In this document: positions 8,714-18,663 of the stretch, piece by piece
Position numbering within the stretch: position 1 is the first letter of the stretch
How the letters are laid out: every line of letters starts with the position of its first letter
Assembly: GCA_036287865.1 (NCBI GenBank)
Contig: CP126743.1
Coordinates: forward strand, 558,001-622,000
DNA length: 64,000 nucleotides
Source: Fluviibacter phosphoraccumulans_A
GTDB taxonomy: Bacteria > Pseudomonadota > Gammaproteobacteria > Burkholderiales > Rhodocyclaceae
Direction: 5' to 3'
Notes under the pieces: model-generated
The model's input: the letters and a program-made list of their open reading frames with translations, nothing else
The model's database searches: none
What the model was told of the DNA's origin: nothing
Program-made: the position numbers and the translations under genes

Positions 8714-11590
8714 TTAGCCGCAGGTACCTACAGCACCGCAAGCGGTACAGAAGTCACAACCATCTTTTCTAATCATGGTGGTGTTGCCGCACTCGCTGCA
8801 CAGCTTACCTTGAACTGGCTTCACCGCACCTTCTTCGGTTGGGGCTTGCAGAATACCCATCTGTTTCAGTGGGAAGCCGTTTTCATCGAGAATGCCCAGC
8901 ATGGCGTAGCGATGTAGGATCAGGTGAGCCAGGTAAGCAATGGTCGACGGGTAGGTCTGTTGCTTACGCGAACCTGGTACGAAGGCCAGCATGTCACCCA
9001 GAGGTTCCGGGTAGTCCAGCAGCTTACGTAGCTTCATGCCGATCCAGGCTGGGTCAATAACGCGCATGTCTGTCGACAGCAGCTTCGAGAGGCCATCCAG
9101 GGCGCGCGGGTAGTTACCTGACAGCCACATTGAGTATGGGCGGCTCACGTCATCTGGCAGGGTGATTTCTTTCAGACCCAGTACGAAGTCTTCGCCGGTG
9201 TTCGGGTTGTAGATATCAACCGTCCACGACAGGGTGCCATCAGTACCGGTTTTCGGCTCTTTGGCGCTCATCAGGGCATCGAATACTGGGGTTGGTAGAT
9301 CCTGCTTGAACCAGCCCAGTTGCTCGACACGGAAGCGCACCAGTTGTGCGAATGCCGAAACTGACGACGACATGAGCTGACGTTCACCATTCGGTGGGAA
9401 GGCTATGTCAAACGATTCGCCGGCAGATGGGGTGTTCGACAGTGAGTCGAGCTTCAGCTTCAGCCAGGCCGGGTCGTTGGCGCGCATGTCCATCGAGAGG
9501 GTCTTGGCAACCGCACCCAGGCCACGCGGTTGGTCCGGGCCGTTAACCCAGACTTCGAATGGCCAGTTTTTGGCTTCCTGTTCAACGTGACCGACAAACA
9601 GCGCGAACTTACCGAACGGACCATCAATCATGTAGGTCCAGGCCAGGTTACCTTCAGGCAGGTTAGGGCGGTTTGGCCAGCGCAGCGATGAAAGAACCGG
9701 TGCCGGCAGATACTTGATGTGCAGACGACGGTTAGCATCGTTGGTCACAAAGTCTTGTGGTTGTTTCTTCTCTTCTTCTTGCTTTGACGTATCAACCGAC
9801 AGCACCGAACCTAGCACGCTGTTCGGACGATAGGTGGCAAGACCCTTCAAACCGGCCTTCCAGGCTTGCATGTACAGATCCTGGAACTCTTCGTACGGGT
9901 AGTCAGCCGGTACGTTCACCGTCTTAGAGATCGAGGTGTCGATAAACGGTGCCACTGCGGCAACCATGTCTTTGTGCGCCTTGGCCGACAGTTCCAGCGC
10001 CGTCACAAAGTAGTCTGGCAGATTGTTCACGTTGCCGCCCAGGTGGCGGTACAGACGCCAAGCGTGGTCTTCAACGGCGTATTCTTTGATGTTGCCATCG
10101 GCCATGCGCTTCTTACGGGTGTAGGTCCAAGAGAAGGCTGGTTCGATGCCGTTCGAGGCGTTGTCGGCAAAGGCTAGCGAGATGGTGCCGGTAGGCGCGA
10201 TCGACAGCAGATGCGAGTTGCGCAGGCCGTGCTTACGGATCTCGGCCTTCACTTCGTTCGATAGACGCGAGGCAAAGTTGCCACCCGACAGATACAGCTC
10301 GGCGTTGAACAGCGGGAAAGCACCACGCTCTTTAGCCAGATCGACCGAGGTCAGATACGCGGTGTCGCGCATGTATCTAGAGATCTTCGAAGCCATGGCT
10401 AGTGCTTTTTGCGAGTCATAACGCAGCTTCAGCATGTACAGCGCATCACCCAGGCCTGTGAAGCCCAGGCCGACACGGCGCTTATTCATCGCTTCCTGTT
10501 GCTGGTTGGCGAGTGGCCAGTGGGTGGCATCCAGTACGTTATCCAGCATACGGATCGACACTTTAACGACTTCACCGAAGGCAGCGAAATCGAACTCGGC
10601 CTTCTCGCCAAATGGATCAATGACGAAGTGGGTGAGGTCGATCGAACCCAGGCAGCAGCAGCCGTATGGGGGCAGCGGCTGTTCTGCGCAAGGATTCGTT
10701 GCTTCGATCAATTCGCAGTAGTTGAGGTTGTTGTCCTTGTTCATGCGATCCAGGAACAGGATGCCAGGTTCAGCATGATCGTAGGTGGACTGCATGACCT
10801 GATCCCACAGATCACGGGCGCGCACCTTGCGGTAAACCCACATGCCGTCTTCGCGCTGGTAGGCGCCTTCGGCCAGGATGTCTTCGTTAGGCTCTGCAAT
10901 GTGGACCAGTTCAACGCTATCGTCGGCTTCAACCGCTTTCATGAAGGGATCGGTCACGCCGATCGAGATGTTGAAGTTGGTCAGGTCGCCTTTGTTTTTG
11001 GCGTGGATGAATAGTTCGATGTCCGGATGGTCGCAACGCATCACCCCCATCTGGGCACCACGGCGCGCACCGGCAGATTCAACGGTTTCGCACGAACGGT
11101 CGAATACGCGCATGTACGAGACAGGACCCGAAGCGCGGGAGTGGGTGCCTTTAACGCGAGCGCCTTGTGGGCGGATCGACGAGAAGTCGTAGCCAACGCC
11201 GCCGCCGCGACGCATGGTTTCGGCCGCTTCAGCCAGCGCGGTGTAGATGCCTGGGCGGCCATTAACTGTTTCAACGACCGAGTCACCGACCGGCTGCACA
11301 AAGCAGTTGATCAGCGTGGCTTGCAGGTCGGTACCGGCGGCGGAGTTAATACGACCTGCTGGCACAAAGCCGTTTTCCTGTGCCCACAGGAATTTGCTTT
11401 CCCATTTGGCGCGGTTTTTTTCATCTTCAACCTTGGCCAGGGCGAGGGCAACGCGGGCGCGTACTTCCTGGATTGATTGCTCTTTGCCCTTGGCGTATTT
11501 TTCAATCAGAACTTCGGTACAGATTTCCTGTGGTGGAAGATCGGCACGTGCAGTTGCGGCTGTCTGTTGGGTGTTTGTCTCGGTTGTCAT
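8714..11590 (-). CDS. nrdJ: Vitamin B12-dependent (class II) ribonucleotide reductase
   Basis: Makes deoxyribonucleotides using adenosylcobalamin as radical generator, in the cytoplasm and independent of oxygen. The protein is 958 residues. Visible features include LINCFVQPVGDS with the first redox Cys, the active-site NPCAEQPLPPYG segment (Asn-Cys-Glu triad), APTGTISLAFADNASNG, and a C-terminal zinc-ribbon with CSECGNTTMIRKDGCDFCTAC ending in GTCG. An internal TSCPD-like duplicated region lies near residues 640-900. The upstream region carries two NrdR-like boxes. The gene is intact over 2.9 kb; the cell must import or make cobalamin unless another reductase exists elsewhere. Confidence 0.96.
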   Translation of the reverse strand: MTTETNTQQTAATARADLPPQEICTEVLIEKYAKGKEQSIQEVRARVALALAKVEDEKNRAKWESKFLWAQENGFVPAGRINSAAGTDLQATLINCFVQPVGDSVVETVNGRPGIYTALAEAAETMRRGGGVGYDFSSIRPQGARVKGTHSRASGPVSYMRVFDRSCETVESAGARRGAQMGVMRCDHPDIELFIHAKNKGDLTNFNISIGVTDPFMKAVEADDSVELVHIAEPNEDILAEGAYQREDGMWVYRKVRARDLWDQVMQSTYDHAEPGILFLDRMNKDNNLNYCELIEATNPCAEQPLPPYGCCCLGSIDLTHFVIDPFGEKAEFDFAAFGEVVKVSIRMLDNVLDATHWPLANQQQEAMNKRRVGLGFTGLGDALYMLKLRYDSQKALAMASKISRYMRDTAYLTSVDLAKERGAFPLFNAELYLSGGNFASRLSNEVKAEIRKHGLRNSHLLSIAPTGTISLAFADNASNGIEPAFSWTYTRKKRMADGNIKEYAVEDHAWRLYRHLGGNVNNLPDYFVTALELSAKAHKDMVAAVAPFIDTSISKTVNVPADYPYEEFQDLYMQAWKAGLKGLATYRPNSVLGSVLSVDTSKQEEEKKQPQDFVTNDANRRLHIKYLPAPVLSSLRWPNRPNLPEGNLAWTYMIDGPFGKFALFVGHVEQEAKNWPFEVWVNGPDQPRGLGAVAKTLSMDMRANDPAWLKLKLDSLSNTPSAGESFDIAFPPNGERQLMSSSVSAFAQLVRFRVEQLGWFKQDLPTPVFDALMSAKEPKTGTDGTLSWTVDIYNPNTGEDFVLGLKEITLPDDVSRPYSMWLSGNYPRALDGLSKLLSTDMRVIDPAWIGMKLRKLLDYPEPLGDMLAFVPGSRKQQTYPSTIAYLAHLILHRYAMLGILDENGFPLKQMGILQAPTEEGAVKPVQGKLCSECGNTTMIRKDGCDFCTACGAVGTCG

Positions 11591-11656
11591 GGTTGTGTCC
11601 GTAACAGTTTTGTATTTGATGGAGTTTGGAAGATTCGCGGAAATTTGTATGGATGA

Positions 11657-11706
11657 AATTTACTACATCTAGTGTCCTAGTTCAAACGTTTCTCTAGATA
11701 TAGTGT
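11657..11706 (-). promoter_or_regulatory. nrdJ promoter with two NrdR-like boxes
   Basis: Two related boxes, TACTACATCTAGTGT (11661-11675) and CTCTAGATATAGTGT (11692-11706) on the plus strand, sit exactly 31 bp apart, which is three helical turns and the usual spacing of paired NrdR sites. On the minus strand TTGAAC (11680-11685) and TAAATT (11657-11662) form a promoter with a 17-bp spacer that contains the first box. This predicts repression of nrdJ by NrdR. The region 11710-11997 otherwise holds the aroC leader and no gene that I can see. Confidence 0.7.
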
Positions 11707-11997
11707 TTTGTGTCAAAGCGAGACGTATCAATGGCTTGCGCGTTTACCCGCGCGGAACCACTTGATTTACCTGTCTGAAAATAATTTTCAGTGTCTAAAC
11801 GATCTGGATTTGCGGGTTGCGTTGTTAAATTCCTGTGCCTGGTGCATCGCATATATGTTTGCTGCATAGCTGCATACGCAAAACCTTGTCCGTACAGGGA
11901 ATAACCACAGCACATGCTAGAATTTGTGCACGTTCAGGCGCAATGGAAGTGTTTTGTCGCCAGAAATTTCACAAAAATTTCAGAAAAATCAGACACT

Positions 11998-13104
11998 ATG
12001 TCCGGAAATACGATCGGTACCCTGTTTACAGTCACCTCGTTTGGCGAATCCCACGGTCCAGCGATTGGGTGCGTGGTTGATGGCTGCTCCCCGGGGTTGG
12101 CTATTACCGAAGCCGATATCCAGGCAGAACTGGATCGCCGTAAACCCGGTACATCACGTCATGTCACGCAGCGTCGCGAACCGGATTCGGTAGAAATCCT
12201 GTCGGGTGTTTTCGAGGGTAAAACCACCGGCGCACCGATAGGGTTGCTGATTCGCAATACGGATCAACGGAGCAAAGACTACGGCAATATCTCGGAGCAG
12301 TTCCGCCCGGGGCATGCTGATTACACCTACTGGCAAAAGTACGGCATCCGCGATTATCGCGGTGGCGGTCGTTCATCGGCCCGTGAAACTGCCGTGCGTG
12401 TTGCCGCTGGGGCTGTTGCCCGCAAATGGTTGTTCGAGCGTTATGGCATTACGATCCAGGGCTGGATGGATCAGCTGGGCCCGATTGAGATTCCTTTTGT
12501 TGCCGCCGATCAGATCGATCAGAACCCCTTCTTTGCGCCGAACAATGAGATCGTTCCCGAGCTTGAAGCGTATATGAATGCGCTACGTAAAGATGGCGAT
12601 TCGGTCGGGGGCGGTATTACCGTTGTCGCACGTGGCGTACCTGCTGGTTGGGGAGAGCCGGTCTATGACCGTTTCGATGCCGATCTGGCGCATGCGCTTA
12701 TGGGTATCAATGCCGTCAAAGGTGTAGAAATCGGTGCCGGTTTTGATTCGATTGTTCAGCGCGGTACCGAACATGGTGATGAAATTACGCCACAGGGTTT
12801 CTTGAGCAATAACGCCGGTGGTGTGCTGGGTGGTATTACAACGGGGCAGGATGTCGTGGCGCGTATCGCGATTAAACCAACCTCGAGCATTCGTACGCCG
12901 CGTCGGAGTATCAACGTCCGTAATGAAGAAGTGATGATTGAAACCTTCGGCCGGCACGATCCTTGTGTGGCGATTCGTGCCACACCGATTGCCGAATCCA
13001 TGATGGCGATTGTGTTGATGGATCACGCCTTGCGGCATCGTGCCCAATGTGGCGATGTGGATTCGGGGTTGCCAGCGGTGCCGGCTTCGGCACCGCGTGC
13101 CTGA
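11998..13104 (+). CDS. aroC: Chorismate synthase
   Basis: Last step of the shikimate pathway: EPSP to chorismate with reduced FMN. From ATG 11998 it is 368 residues (MSGNTIGTLFTVTSFGESHG). Chorismate synthase signatures are all present: GESHGPAIGCVVDGCSPG, RQ-type basic stretch SRHVTQRREPD, RPGHADYTYWQKYGIRDYRG, and the C-terminal RRSINVRNEEVMIETFGRHDPC. The frame is open upstream to 11914, but the family begins with the MSGNTIG block. It supplies chorismate to the intact tryptophan genes further along. Confidence 0.96.
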   Translation: MSGNTIGTLFTVTSFGESHGPAIGCVVDGCSPGLAITEADIQAELDRRKPGTSRHVTQRREPDSVEILSGVFEGKTTGAPIGLLIRNTDQRSKDYGNISEQFRPGHADYTYWQKYGIRDYRGGGRSSARETAVRVAAGAVARKWLFERYGITIQGWMDQLGPIEIPFVAADQIDQNPFFAPNNEIVPELEAYMNALRKDGDSVGGGITVVARGVPAGWGEPVYDRFDADLAHALMGINAVKGVEIGAGFDSIVQRGTEHGDEITPQGFLSNNAGGVLGGITTGQDVVARIAIKPTSSIRTPRRSINVRNEEVMIETFGRHDPCVAIRATPIAESMMAIVLMDHALRHRAQCGDVDSGLPAVPASAPRA

Positions 13105-13136
13105 GCTATTGAGCACATTCTAGGCGCTGCTTTCTG

Positions 13137-14198
13137 ATGACTGGTGCGCCGCTCCCTTACTGGCGGCTGTCACTCTATTACTTTTTCTATTTCGCCTTCA
13201 TTGGCGTTTTTTCGCCGTATTTCACGCTCTATCTGCAGGGCTTGAGTCTCAGTGCAGCGGATATCGTCTTGCTGATGTCGCAGATGCAGTTGATGCGACT
13301 GCTGGCGCCCACGTTCTGGGGCTGGCTGGCCGATAAGCGGGGGCGTCGGGTCGATATCATCCGGTTGTCGGCGCTCTGCGCCTGTGTTGGCTTTACCGGA
13401 TTTTTCCTGACGGATGATTTTATTTATCTGTTCATCCCCATGACGTTGATGGCCTTCTTCTAGAGTGCATCGCTGCCACTGGTGGAAAGCTTGACCTTTG
13501 TGCATCTCAAAGATCAGCCGCAGCGCTATAGACAGATCCGCGTTTGGGGTTCGGTGGGGTTTATTGTGGCCGTGCTGCTGGGTGGCGCGTTGCTCGATCA
13601 ACTGCCGATTAGTGATGTGCCCGCGATGGTGTTTGTGGTGCTGATCGGTATTCTGGTCATGGCATTTAAAGTACCAGAGGGGTTGCATCTTCCTCGAACG
13701 GGCGCAGCCGAAGCCGCTGATGAGGCAATCGCATCGCTAGGATCGGTGATACGGGAGCGTCGGGTCCGGATGCTATTGCTCGCCTGTTTTCTGATGTCAT
13801 CGGCGCATGGCGTGTATTACGTATTTTATTCCATTCACCTGGATGCACTAGGGTACAGCAAGGGGATGATCGGATGGGGCGGTGAATCGATTATTCTGTT
13901 GTTGATTGCCCAGACGATGCACGGCGTGACCTTCGGGGTGCATCATGCCGCATCGATTGCCGCAGTGAATGACTGGTTCCCGAAACATATTCACACCAGG
14001 GGGCAGGCGCTGTATTCCAGCCTGTCTTTTGGCGGCGGTTTGTTTGGTGGCCTCGTCTGCGGCCTGGTCTGGGATCCGCTCGGTGCGGGTTGGGCTTTCA
14101 CACTCGGTGCGCTTTTTGCATTGGCTGGGTGGTTTTGTATTGCCAAGGGGATGTCTGTAGCGGCTGAAACCCCAAACAGCGCGCCCCTTGTGCGATAA
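13137..14198 (+). pseudogene. MFS transporter (phenylpropionate-permease-like group), decayed
   Basis: Inner-membrane major facilitator of the MFS_1-like group, starting 32 bases after aroC. The first four membrane helices are clear (YWRLSLYYFFYFAFIGVFSPYF ... FWGWLADKRGRR). A TAG at 13461-13463 interrupts MAFF-stop-SASLPLVESLTF in frame, at a place where relatives typically carry Trp. In addition GYSKGMIG runs straight into WGGESIILLLIAQT, which in relatives are separated by roughly two membrane helices, so an in-frame deletion seems to have occurred. Two independent lesions make this a true pseudogene. Substrate unknown. Confidence 0.8.
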
Positions 14199-14249
14199 TT
14201 TCCGGCTCTTGGCCGTGCTTGGCACTGCATTGCATCTACGGAATTCGCC

Positions 14250-15671
14250 ATGGCAAAAACACTTTACGATAAATTGTGGGAAAACCACGTTGCCTGTCAG
14301 GAAGAAGACGGCACAGCGCTGATCTATATTGACCGTCATCTGGTACACGAAGTGACCAGCCCACAAGCCTTTGAAGGGCTGCGAATGGCCAATCGCAAGG
14401 CCTGGCGTATTGAGTCTGTGGTGGCCACCGCTGACCACAACACACCGACCGATGGTTGGGAAAAGGCCGAAGGCACAGCTTGTATTGATGACGAGATCTC
14501 GCGTCTGCAGGTCGATACACTCGATGCCAACATTCGCGCGAACGGCGCGTTAGCTTATTTTCCCTTCAAAGATGTACGTCAGGGCATCGTGCATGTGGTT
14601 GGTCCGGAGCAGGGCGCCACACTACCGGGTATGACTGTCGTCTGCGGTGACTCGCATACCTCAACGCATGGTGCGTTTGCTGCGTTGGCCTTTGGTATCG
14701 GTACCTCGGAAGTCGAGCACGTGCTGGCCACGCAGACACTGATTTCCAAAAAATCCAAGTCGATGCTGATTCGCATTGAAGGCCACGTTGGTAAGGGTGT
14801 CGGCGCTAAAGACATCGTGCTGGCCATTATTGGCAAGATTGGCACCGCAGGTGGTATGGGTTATGCCATCGAGTTTGCCGGCAGCGCCATTCGTGGTTTG
14901 TCGATGGAAGGTCGTATGACCGTTTGCAATATGGCCATCGAAGCTGGTGCGCGCGCCGGTATGGTGGCAGTGGATGATATGACCATCAATTACGTACAAG
15001 GCCGTAACTTCGCGCCAAAGGGCTGCGATTGGGATAAGGCCGTGGCTTACTGGCGCACGCTGCATACCGATGAGGGTGCAAAATTCGACAAAGTAGTTGA
15101 GCTTGATGCGCGCACCATTCAGCCGCAAGTGACCTGGGGTACTTCACCAGAAATGGTGGTCGGCATTAACGAGATGATTCCTGATCCGGCGAAGGAGCAG
15201 GATCTGGTTAAGCGTGAAGGGATGGAGTGCGCGCTGGCTTATATGGGTTTGAATCCGAACACACCAATTGCCGGTGTACCCGTCGACAAGATTTTTATCG
15301 GTTCGTGCACCAACTCGCGTATCGAAGATTTGCGTCAGGCCGCTGCCATTGTGCGCGGTTGTTCCGTAGCCGCGACTATAAAGCTGGCGCTGGTGGTGCC
15401 GGGTTCGGGTCTCGTTAAGCGTCAGGCCGAAGAAGAGGGTCTGGACAAGATTTTCAAGGCCGCGGGCTTTGAATGGCGTGAACCGGGTTGTTCTATGTGT
15501 CTGGGCATGAATGCAGACCGTCTGTCGCCGGGTGAGCGTTGTGCCTCGACCTCGAATCGTAACTTTGAAGGCCGTCAAGGCCCGATGGGTCGTACCCATC
15601 TGGTGAGCCCGATCATGGCCGCGGCTGCGGCTATCGCTGGCCGTTTCGTTGATGTGCGGGAGGTGCTGTAA
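14250..15671 (+). CDS. leuC: 3-isopropylmalate dehydratase large subunit
   Basis: Leucine synthesis: isomerises 2- to 3-isopropylmalate with LeuD, using a 4Fe-4S cluster. The 473-residue protein starts MAKTLYDKLWENHVACQEED and shows CGDSHTSTHGAFAALAFGIGTSEVEHV, the cluster cysteines in GSCTNSRIEDLR and GCSMCLGMNADRL, and the end FVDVREVL. Its stop overlaps the leuD start (TAATG), so translation is coupled. First gene of the leuCDB-asd group. Confidence 0.97.
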   Translation: MAKTLYDKLWENHVACQEEDGTALIYIDRHLVHEVTSPQAFEGLRMANRKAWRIESVVATADHNTPTDGWEKAEGTACIDDEISRLQVDTLDANIRANGALAYFPFKDVRQGIVHVVGPEQGATLPGMTVVCGDSHTSTHGAFAALAFGIGTSEVEHVLATQTLISKKSKSMLIRIEGHVGKGVGAKDIVLAIIGKIGTAGGMGYAIEFAGSAIRGLSMEGRMTVCNMAIEAGARAGMVAVDDMTINYVQGRNFAPKGCDWDKAVAYWRTLHTDEGAKFDKVVELDARTIQPQVTWGTSPEMVVGINEMIPDPAKEQDLVKREGMECALAYMGLNPNTPIAGVPVDKIFIGSCTNSRIEDLRQAAAIVRGCSVAATIKLALVVPGSGLVKRQAEEEGLDKIFKAAGFEWREPGCSMCLGMNADRLSPGERCASTSNRNFEGRQGPMGRTHLVSPIMAAAAAIAGRFVDVREVL

Positions 15672-16312
15672 TGGATAAGTTTGTTGTGCTGGATGGCCTG
15701 GTAGCACCGCTGGATCGTGCCAATGTCGATACCGATGCCATCATCCCGAAGCAGTTTCTGAAGTCGATTAACCGTTCGGGGTTTGGTCCGTTCGCATTTG
15801 ACGAATGGCGTTACATGGATGTGGGGCAGCCAGGTCAGGATTGCACCAACCGTCCGCTGAATCCGCAGTTCTCGCTGAACCAGCCGAAGTTCAAGGGCGC
15901 GTCGGTGCTGCTAACCCGTCAGAACTTCGGTTGCGGTAGTTCCCGTGAACACGCCCCATGGGCGCTGCTCGACTATGGCTTCCACGCCATCATTGCCGAG
16001 TCCTTTGCCGACATTTTCTTCAACAACTGTTTCAAGAACGGCATCCTGCCGATCGTATTGCCAACGCAAGTGGTCGATCGCCTTTTTGCCGAAACGCTGG
16101 CAACGCCGGGTTACCGCCTGGTTGTGGATCTGCCGAATCAGGTGGTGCGCACACCATCGGGTGATGCGATTCCTTTTGACGTGGATGCTTTCCGCAAGGA
16201 ATGTCTGATCAACGGTTGGGATGATATCGGTCTGACGTTGCGCCATGCAGATGCGATTCATGCCTATGAAGATCGTCGCCGTAACGAACAGCCCTGGTTG
16301 TTTGCTAAATAA
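15671..16312 (+). CDS. leuD: 3-isopropylmalate dehydratase small subunit
   Basis: Swivel-domain partner of LeuC, 213 residues. Motifs seen: PLDRANVDTDAIIPKQFLKSI, the GCGSSREHAPWALLDYGF active-site loop, FADIFFNNCFKNGILPI and the ending HADAIHAYEDRRRNEQPW. It overlaps leuC by one base and is followed after 18 bases by leuB with a CTGGAG ribosome binding site. Intact. Confidence 0.97.
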   Translation: MDKFVVLDGLVAPLDRANVDTDAIIPKQFLKSINRSGFGPFAFDEWRYMDVGQPGQDCTNRPLNPQFSLNQPKFKGASVLLTRQNFGCGSSREHAPWALLDYGFHAIIAESFADIFFNNCFKNGILPIVLPTQVVDRLFAETLATPGYRLVVDLPNQVVRTPSGDAIPFDVDAFRKECLINGWDDIGLTLRHADAIHAYEDRRRNEQPWLFAK

Positions 16313-16330
16313 TTCTCTGGAGTATTTCTG

Positions 16331-17410
16331 ATGTCTCGCAAGATTCTCGTACTGCCGGGTGACGGCATTGGCCCTGAAATTACTGCTGAAGCAGTGCGCG
16401 TGCTCGAAGCGCTGAACAAGAGTGGCCTTGGTCTGGAAATCACCACCGGTCTGCTGGGCGGCTGCGCCGTTGATGCCACAGGTGAACCGTATCCGGCCGA
16501 AACGCGCACCAAGGCTGAAGCAGCCGATGCCGTGCTGCTCGGTGCAGTGGGTGGTCCGCAGTGGGATACGTTGCCGCGTGAACAGCGTCCGGAGCGCGGT
16601 CTGCTTGGCATTCGTAAGCACCTGAACCTTTTTGCTAACCTTCGTCCGGCCATTCTGTATCCCGAGCTGGCTAATGCCTCGTTGCTCAAGCCTGAAGTCG
16701 TATCGGGTCTGGATATCCTGATCGTGCGCGAACTCACCGGCGACATCTACTTCGGTCAGCCACGTGGCGTTGAAGAGCGCGACACGGAGTGGGGTCGCCA
16801 GAAGGTGGGCTATAACACCATGGTTTACGCCGAGAGCGAAATCCGCCGTATCGCCCATGTGGCTTTTCAGGCAGCGCAGAAACGCGGCAAGAAGCTGTGC
16901 TCGGTTGATAAGATGAACGTGCTGGAATGTACCCAGTTCTGGCGCGATATCTTTGAAGAGATCGCCAAGGAATATCCGGACGTGCAACTTTCGCACATGC
17001 TGGTGGATAACGCCGCCATGCAGCTGGTGCGTGCGCCGAAGCAGTTTGATGTCATGGTCACCGGCAATATGTTCGGTGACATCCTGTCGGATGAAGCCTC
17101 AATGCTCACGGGTTCGATCGGCATGCTGCCGTCGGCCTCGCTGGACGAAAACAATAAAGGTTTATACGAACCATCACATGGTTCCGCCTCGGATATCGCC
17201 GGTAAGGGCGTGGCCAACCCGTTGGCAACGATTCTGTCCGCCGCCATGCTCCTGCGCTACACTTTCGGTTTGGAAGCCGAAGCGGTGCGTATCGAGAATG
17301 TGGTTCGCACGGTGTTAGCTCAGGGCTATCGTACGGCCGACATCTATGAAGAGGGCACCCGCAAGGTGGGTACCCGCGAGATGGGCGATGCTGTACTTGC
17401 AGCACTGTAA
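16331..17410 (+). CDS. leuB: 3-isopropylmalate dehydrogenase
   Basis: NAD-dependent oxidative decarboxylation of 3-isopropylmalate, third step of the leucine branch. 359 residues beginning MSRKILVLPGDGIGPEI. Substrate-binding VLLGAVGGPQWDTLP and LGIRKHLNLFANLRP, the metal-binding SHMLVDNAAMQL and TGNMFGDILSDEASMLTGSIGMLPSAS segment, and YEPSHGSASDIAGKGVANPLA are all present. Intact and co-directional with leuCD and asd. Confidence 0.97.
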   Translation: MSRKILVLPGDGIGPEITAEAVRVLEALNKSGLGLEITTGLLGGCAVDATGEPYPAETRTKAEAADAVLLGAVGGPQWDTLPREQRPERGLLGIRKHLNLFANLRPAILYPELANASLLKPEVVSGLDILIVRELTGDIYFGQPRGVEERDTEWGRQKVGYNTMVYAESEIRRIAHVAFQAAQKRGKKLCSVDKMNVLECTQFWRDIFEEIAKEYPDVQLSHMLVDNAAMQLVRAPKQFDVMVTGNMFGDILSDEASMLTGSIGMLPSASLDENNKGLYEPSHGSASDIAGKGVANPLATILSAAMLLRYTFGLEAEAVRIENVVRTVLAQGYRTADIYEEGTRKVGTREMGDAVLAAL

Positions 17411-17455
17411 TTGAAGTTATATCAATAAATAGCAGTTCACACGGAGATAAGAGTC

Positions 17456-18595
17456 ATGGCAAAGCCTGTCGTTGGTCTGGTCGGTTGGCGCGGTATGGTG
17501 GGTTCGGTCCTCATGCAGCGCATGCAGGAAGAAAAAGACTTTGCTCACATCGAGCCAGTGTATTTCTCGACGTCGAATGCAGGCGGTGATGCGCCGGCTT
17601 TCGGTGGCGTGAGCTCGGGCGAGAAACTGCAAGACGCCAGCAACATTGATGCACTCAAGAAGATGGACATCATCCTGACCTGTCAGGGTGGCGACTACAC
17701 CAAAGAGGTTTATCCGAAGCTGCGCGCAGCCGGTTGGAACGGTCACTGGATTGATGCTGCTTCGGCATTGCGTATGGCTGATGATGCCGTGATCGTACTC
17801 GACCTGGTGAACCGCGATGTGATCGATGCCTCGCTGGGCAAGGGCGGTAAAAACTGGATCGGCGGTAACTGCACCGTGTCACTGATGCTGATGGGTCTGG
17901 GTGGTCTGTTCGAACACAAGCTGATCGACTGGGTATCGTCGATGACTTATCAGGCAGCCTCGGGTGCTGGTGCACAGAACATGTGCGAACTGATTGCTCA
18001 AATGGGCACCATCCACGCATCGGTGGTAGATCTGCTGAATGACCCGAAGTCGGCCATTCTGGAGATCGACCGTAAGGTTGCCGAAACGATCCGTTCGGAT
18101 GCTTTCCCGAAGAAGAACTTCCGCAACACACCGCTGGCCGGTTCGTTGATTCCATGGATCGATGTGCCTGTTGAGCATGGCCAGTCGAAGGAAGAATGGA
18201 AAGGCGGCGCCGAGTGCAACAAGATCCTCGGTAACCCCGCGTTCCGTTCGCCAGGCTCGATTCCGATCGATGGCCTGTGTGTGCGTATCGGCGCCATGCG
18301 TTGTCACTCGCAAGCACTCACCATCAAGCTCAAGAAAGATGTGCCGCTGGACGAAGTGAGAGACATTCTGGCCAAGGCCAATGATTGGGTGAAAGTGGTG
18401 CCGAATGAACGTGAGCTGAGCGAACGTGACCTGACACCTGCTGCCGTGACCGGTACGCTGACGGTGCCCGTGGGCCGACTGCACAAGATGGCAATGGGTC
18501 CGGATTATCTGGCTGCGTTCACCTGTGGTGACCAGTTGCTTTGGGGTGCGGCCGAGCCGCTGCGTCGTATGCTACGCATTCTGGTAGAAGCTTAA
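17456..18595 (+). CDS. asd: Aspartate-semialdehyde dehydrogenase
   Basis: Makes aspartate semialdehyde for lysine, diaminopimelate, threonine and methionine. 379 residues with the N-terminal VGLVGWRGMVGSVLMQRM nucleotide-binding loop, the active-site cysteine in GGNCTVSLMLMGLGGLF and the proteobacterial-type insert (YQAASGAGAQNMCELIAQM). Together with lysC at 36 kb it gives the common aspartate pathway. A GC-rich hairpin follows. Confidence 0.97.
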   Translation: MAKPVVGLVGWRGMVGSVLMQRMQEEKDFAHIEPVYFSTSNAGGDAPAFGGVSSGEKLQDASNIDALKKMDIILTCQGGDYTKEVYPKLRAAGWNGHWIDAASALRMADDAVIVLDLVNRDVIDASLGKGGKNWIGGNCTVSLMLMGLGGLFEHKLIDWVSSMTYQAASGAGAQNMCELIAQMGTIHASVVDLLNDPKSAILEIDRKVAETIRSDAFPKKNFRNTPLAGSLIPWIDVPVEHGQSKEEWKGGAECNKILGNPAFRSPGSIPIDGLCVRIGAMRCHSQALTIKLKKDVPLDEVRDILAKANDWVKVVPNERELSERDLTPAAVTGTLTVPVGRLHKMAMGPDYLAAFTCGDQLLWGAAEPLRRMLRILVEA

Positions 18596-18607
18596 TTAAT
18601 TAAGTGG

Positions 18608-18641
18608 ACGCCCCGTCTGGCTTTGCGGCCGGGCGGGGCGT
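18608..18641 (+). terminator. Possible terminator after asd
   Basis: ACGCCCCG (18608-18615) pairs with CGGGGCGT (18634-18641) around a partly paired GC-rich loop; only a weak T tract (TTGTCGTT) follows, so termination may be inefficient. Confidence 0.5.
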
Positions 18642-18663
18642 TGTCGTTAAGGCGAGTAATTAG

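Noticed and set aside
9866..11476. Plus-strand open frames opposite nrdJ
   Set aside because: Same reason: they follow the third-position bias of nrdJ and have no recognisable domain.
11591..11997. Cobalamin riboswitch upstream of nrdJ
   Set aside because: Expected for a B12 enzyme, but I found no B12-box-like sequence or long structured leader; only the NrdR-like boxes and a promoter.
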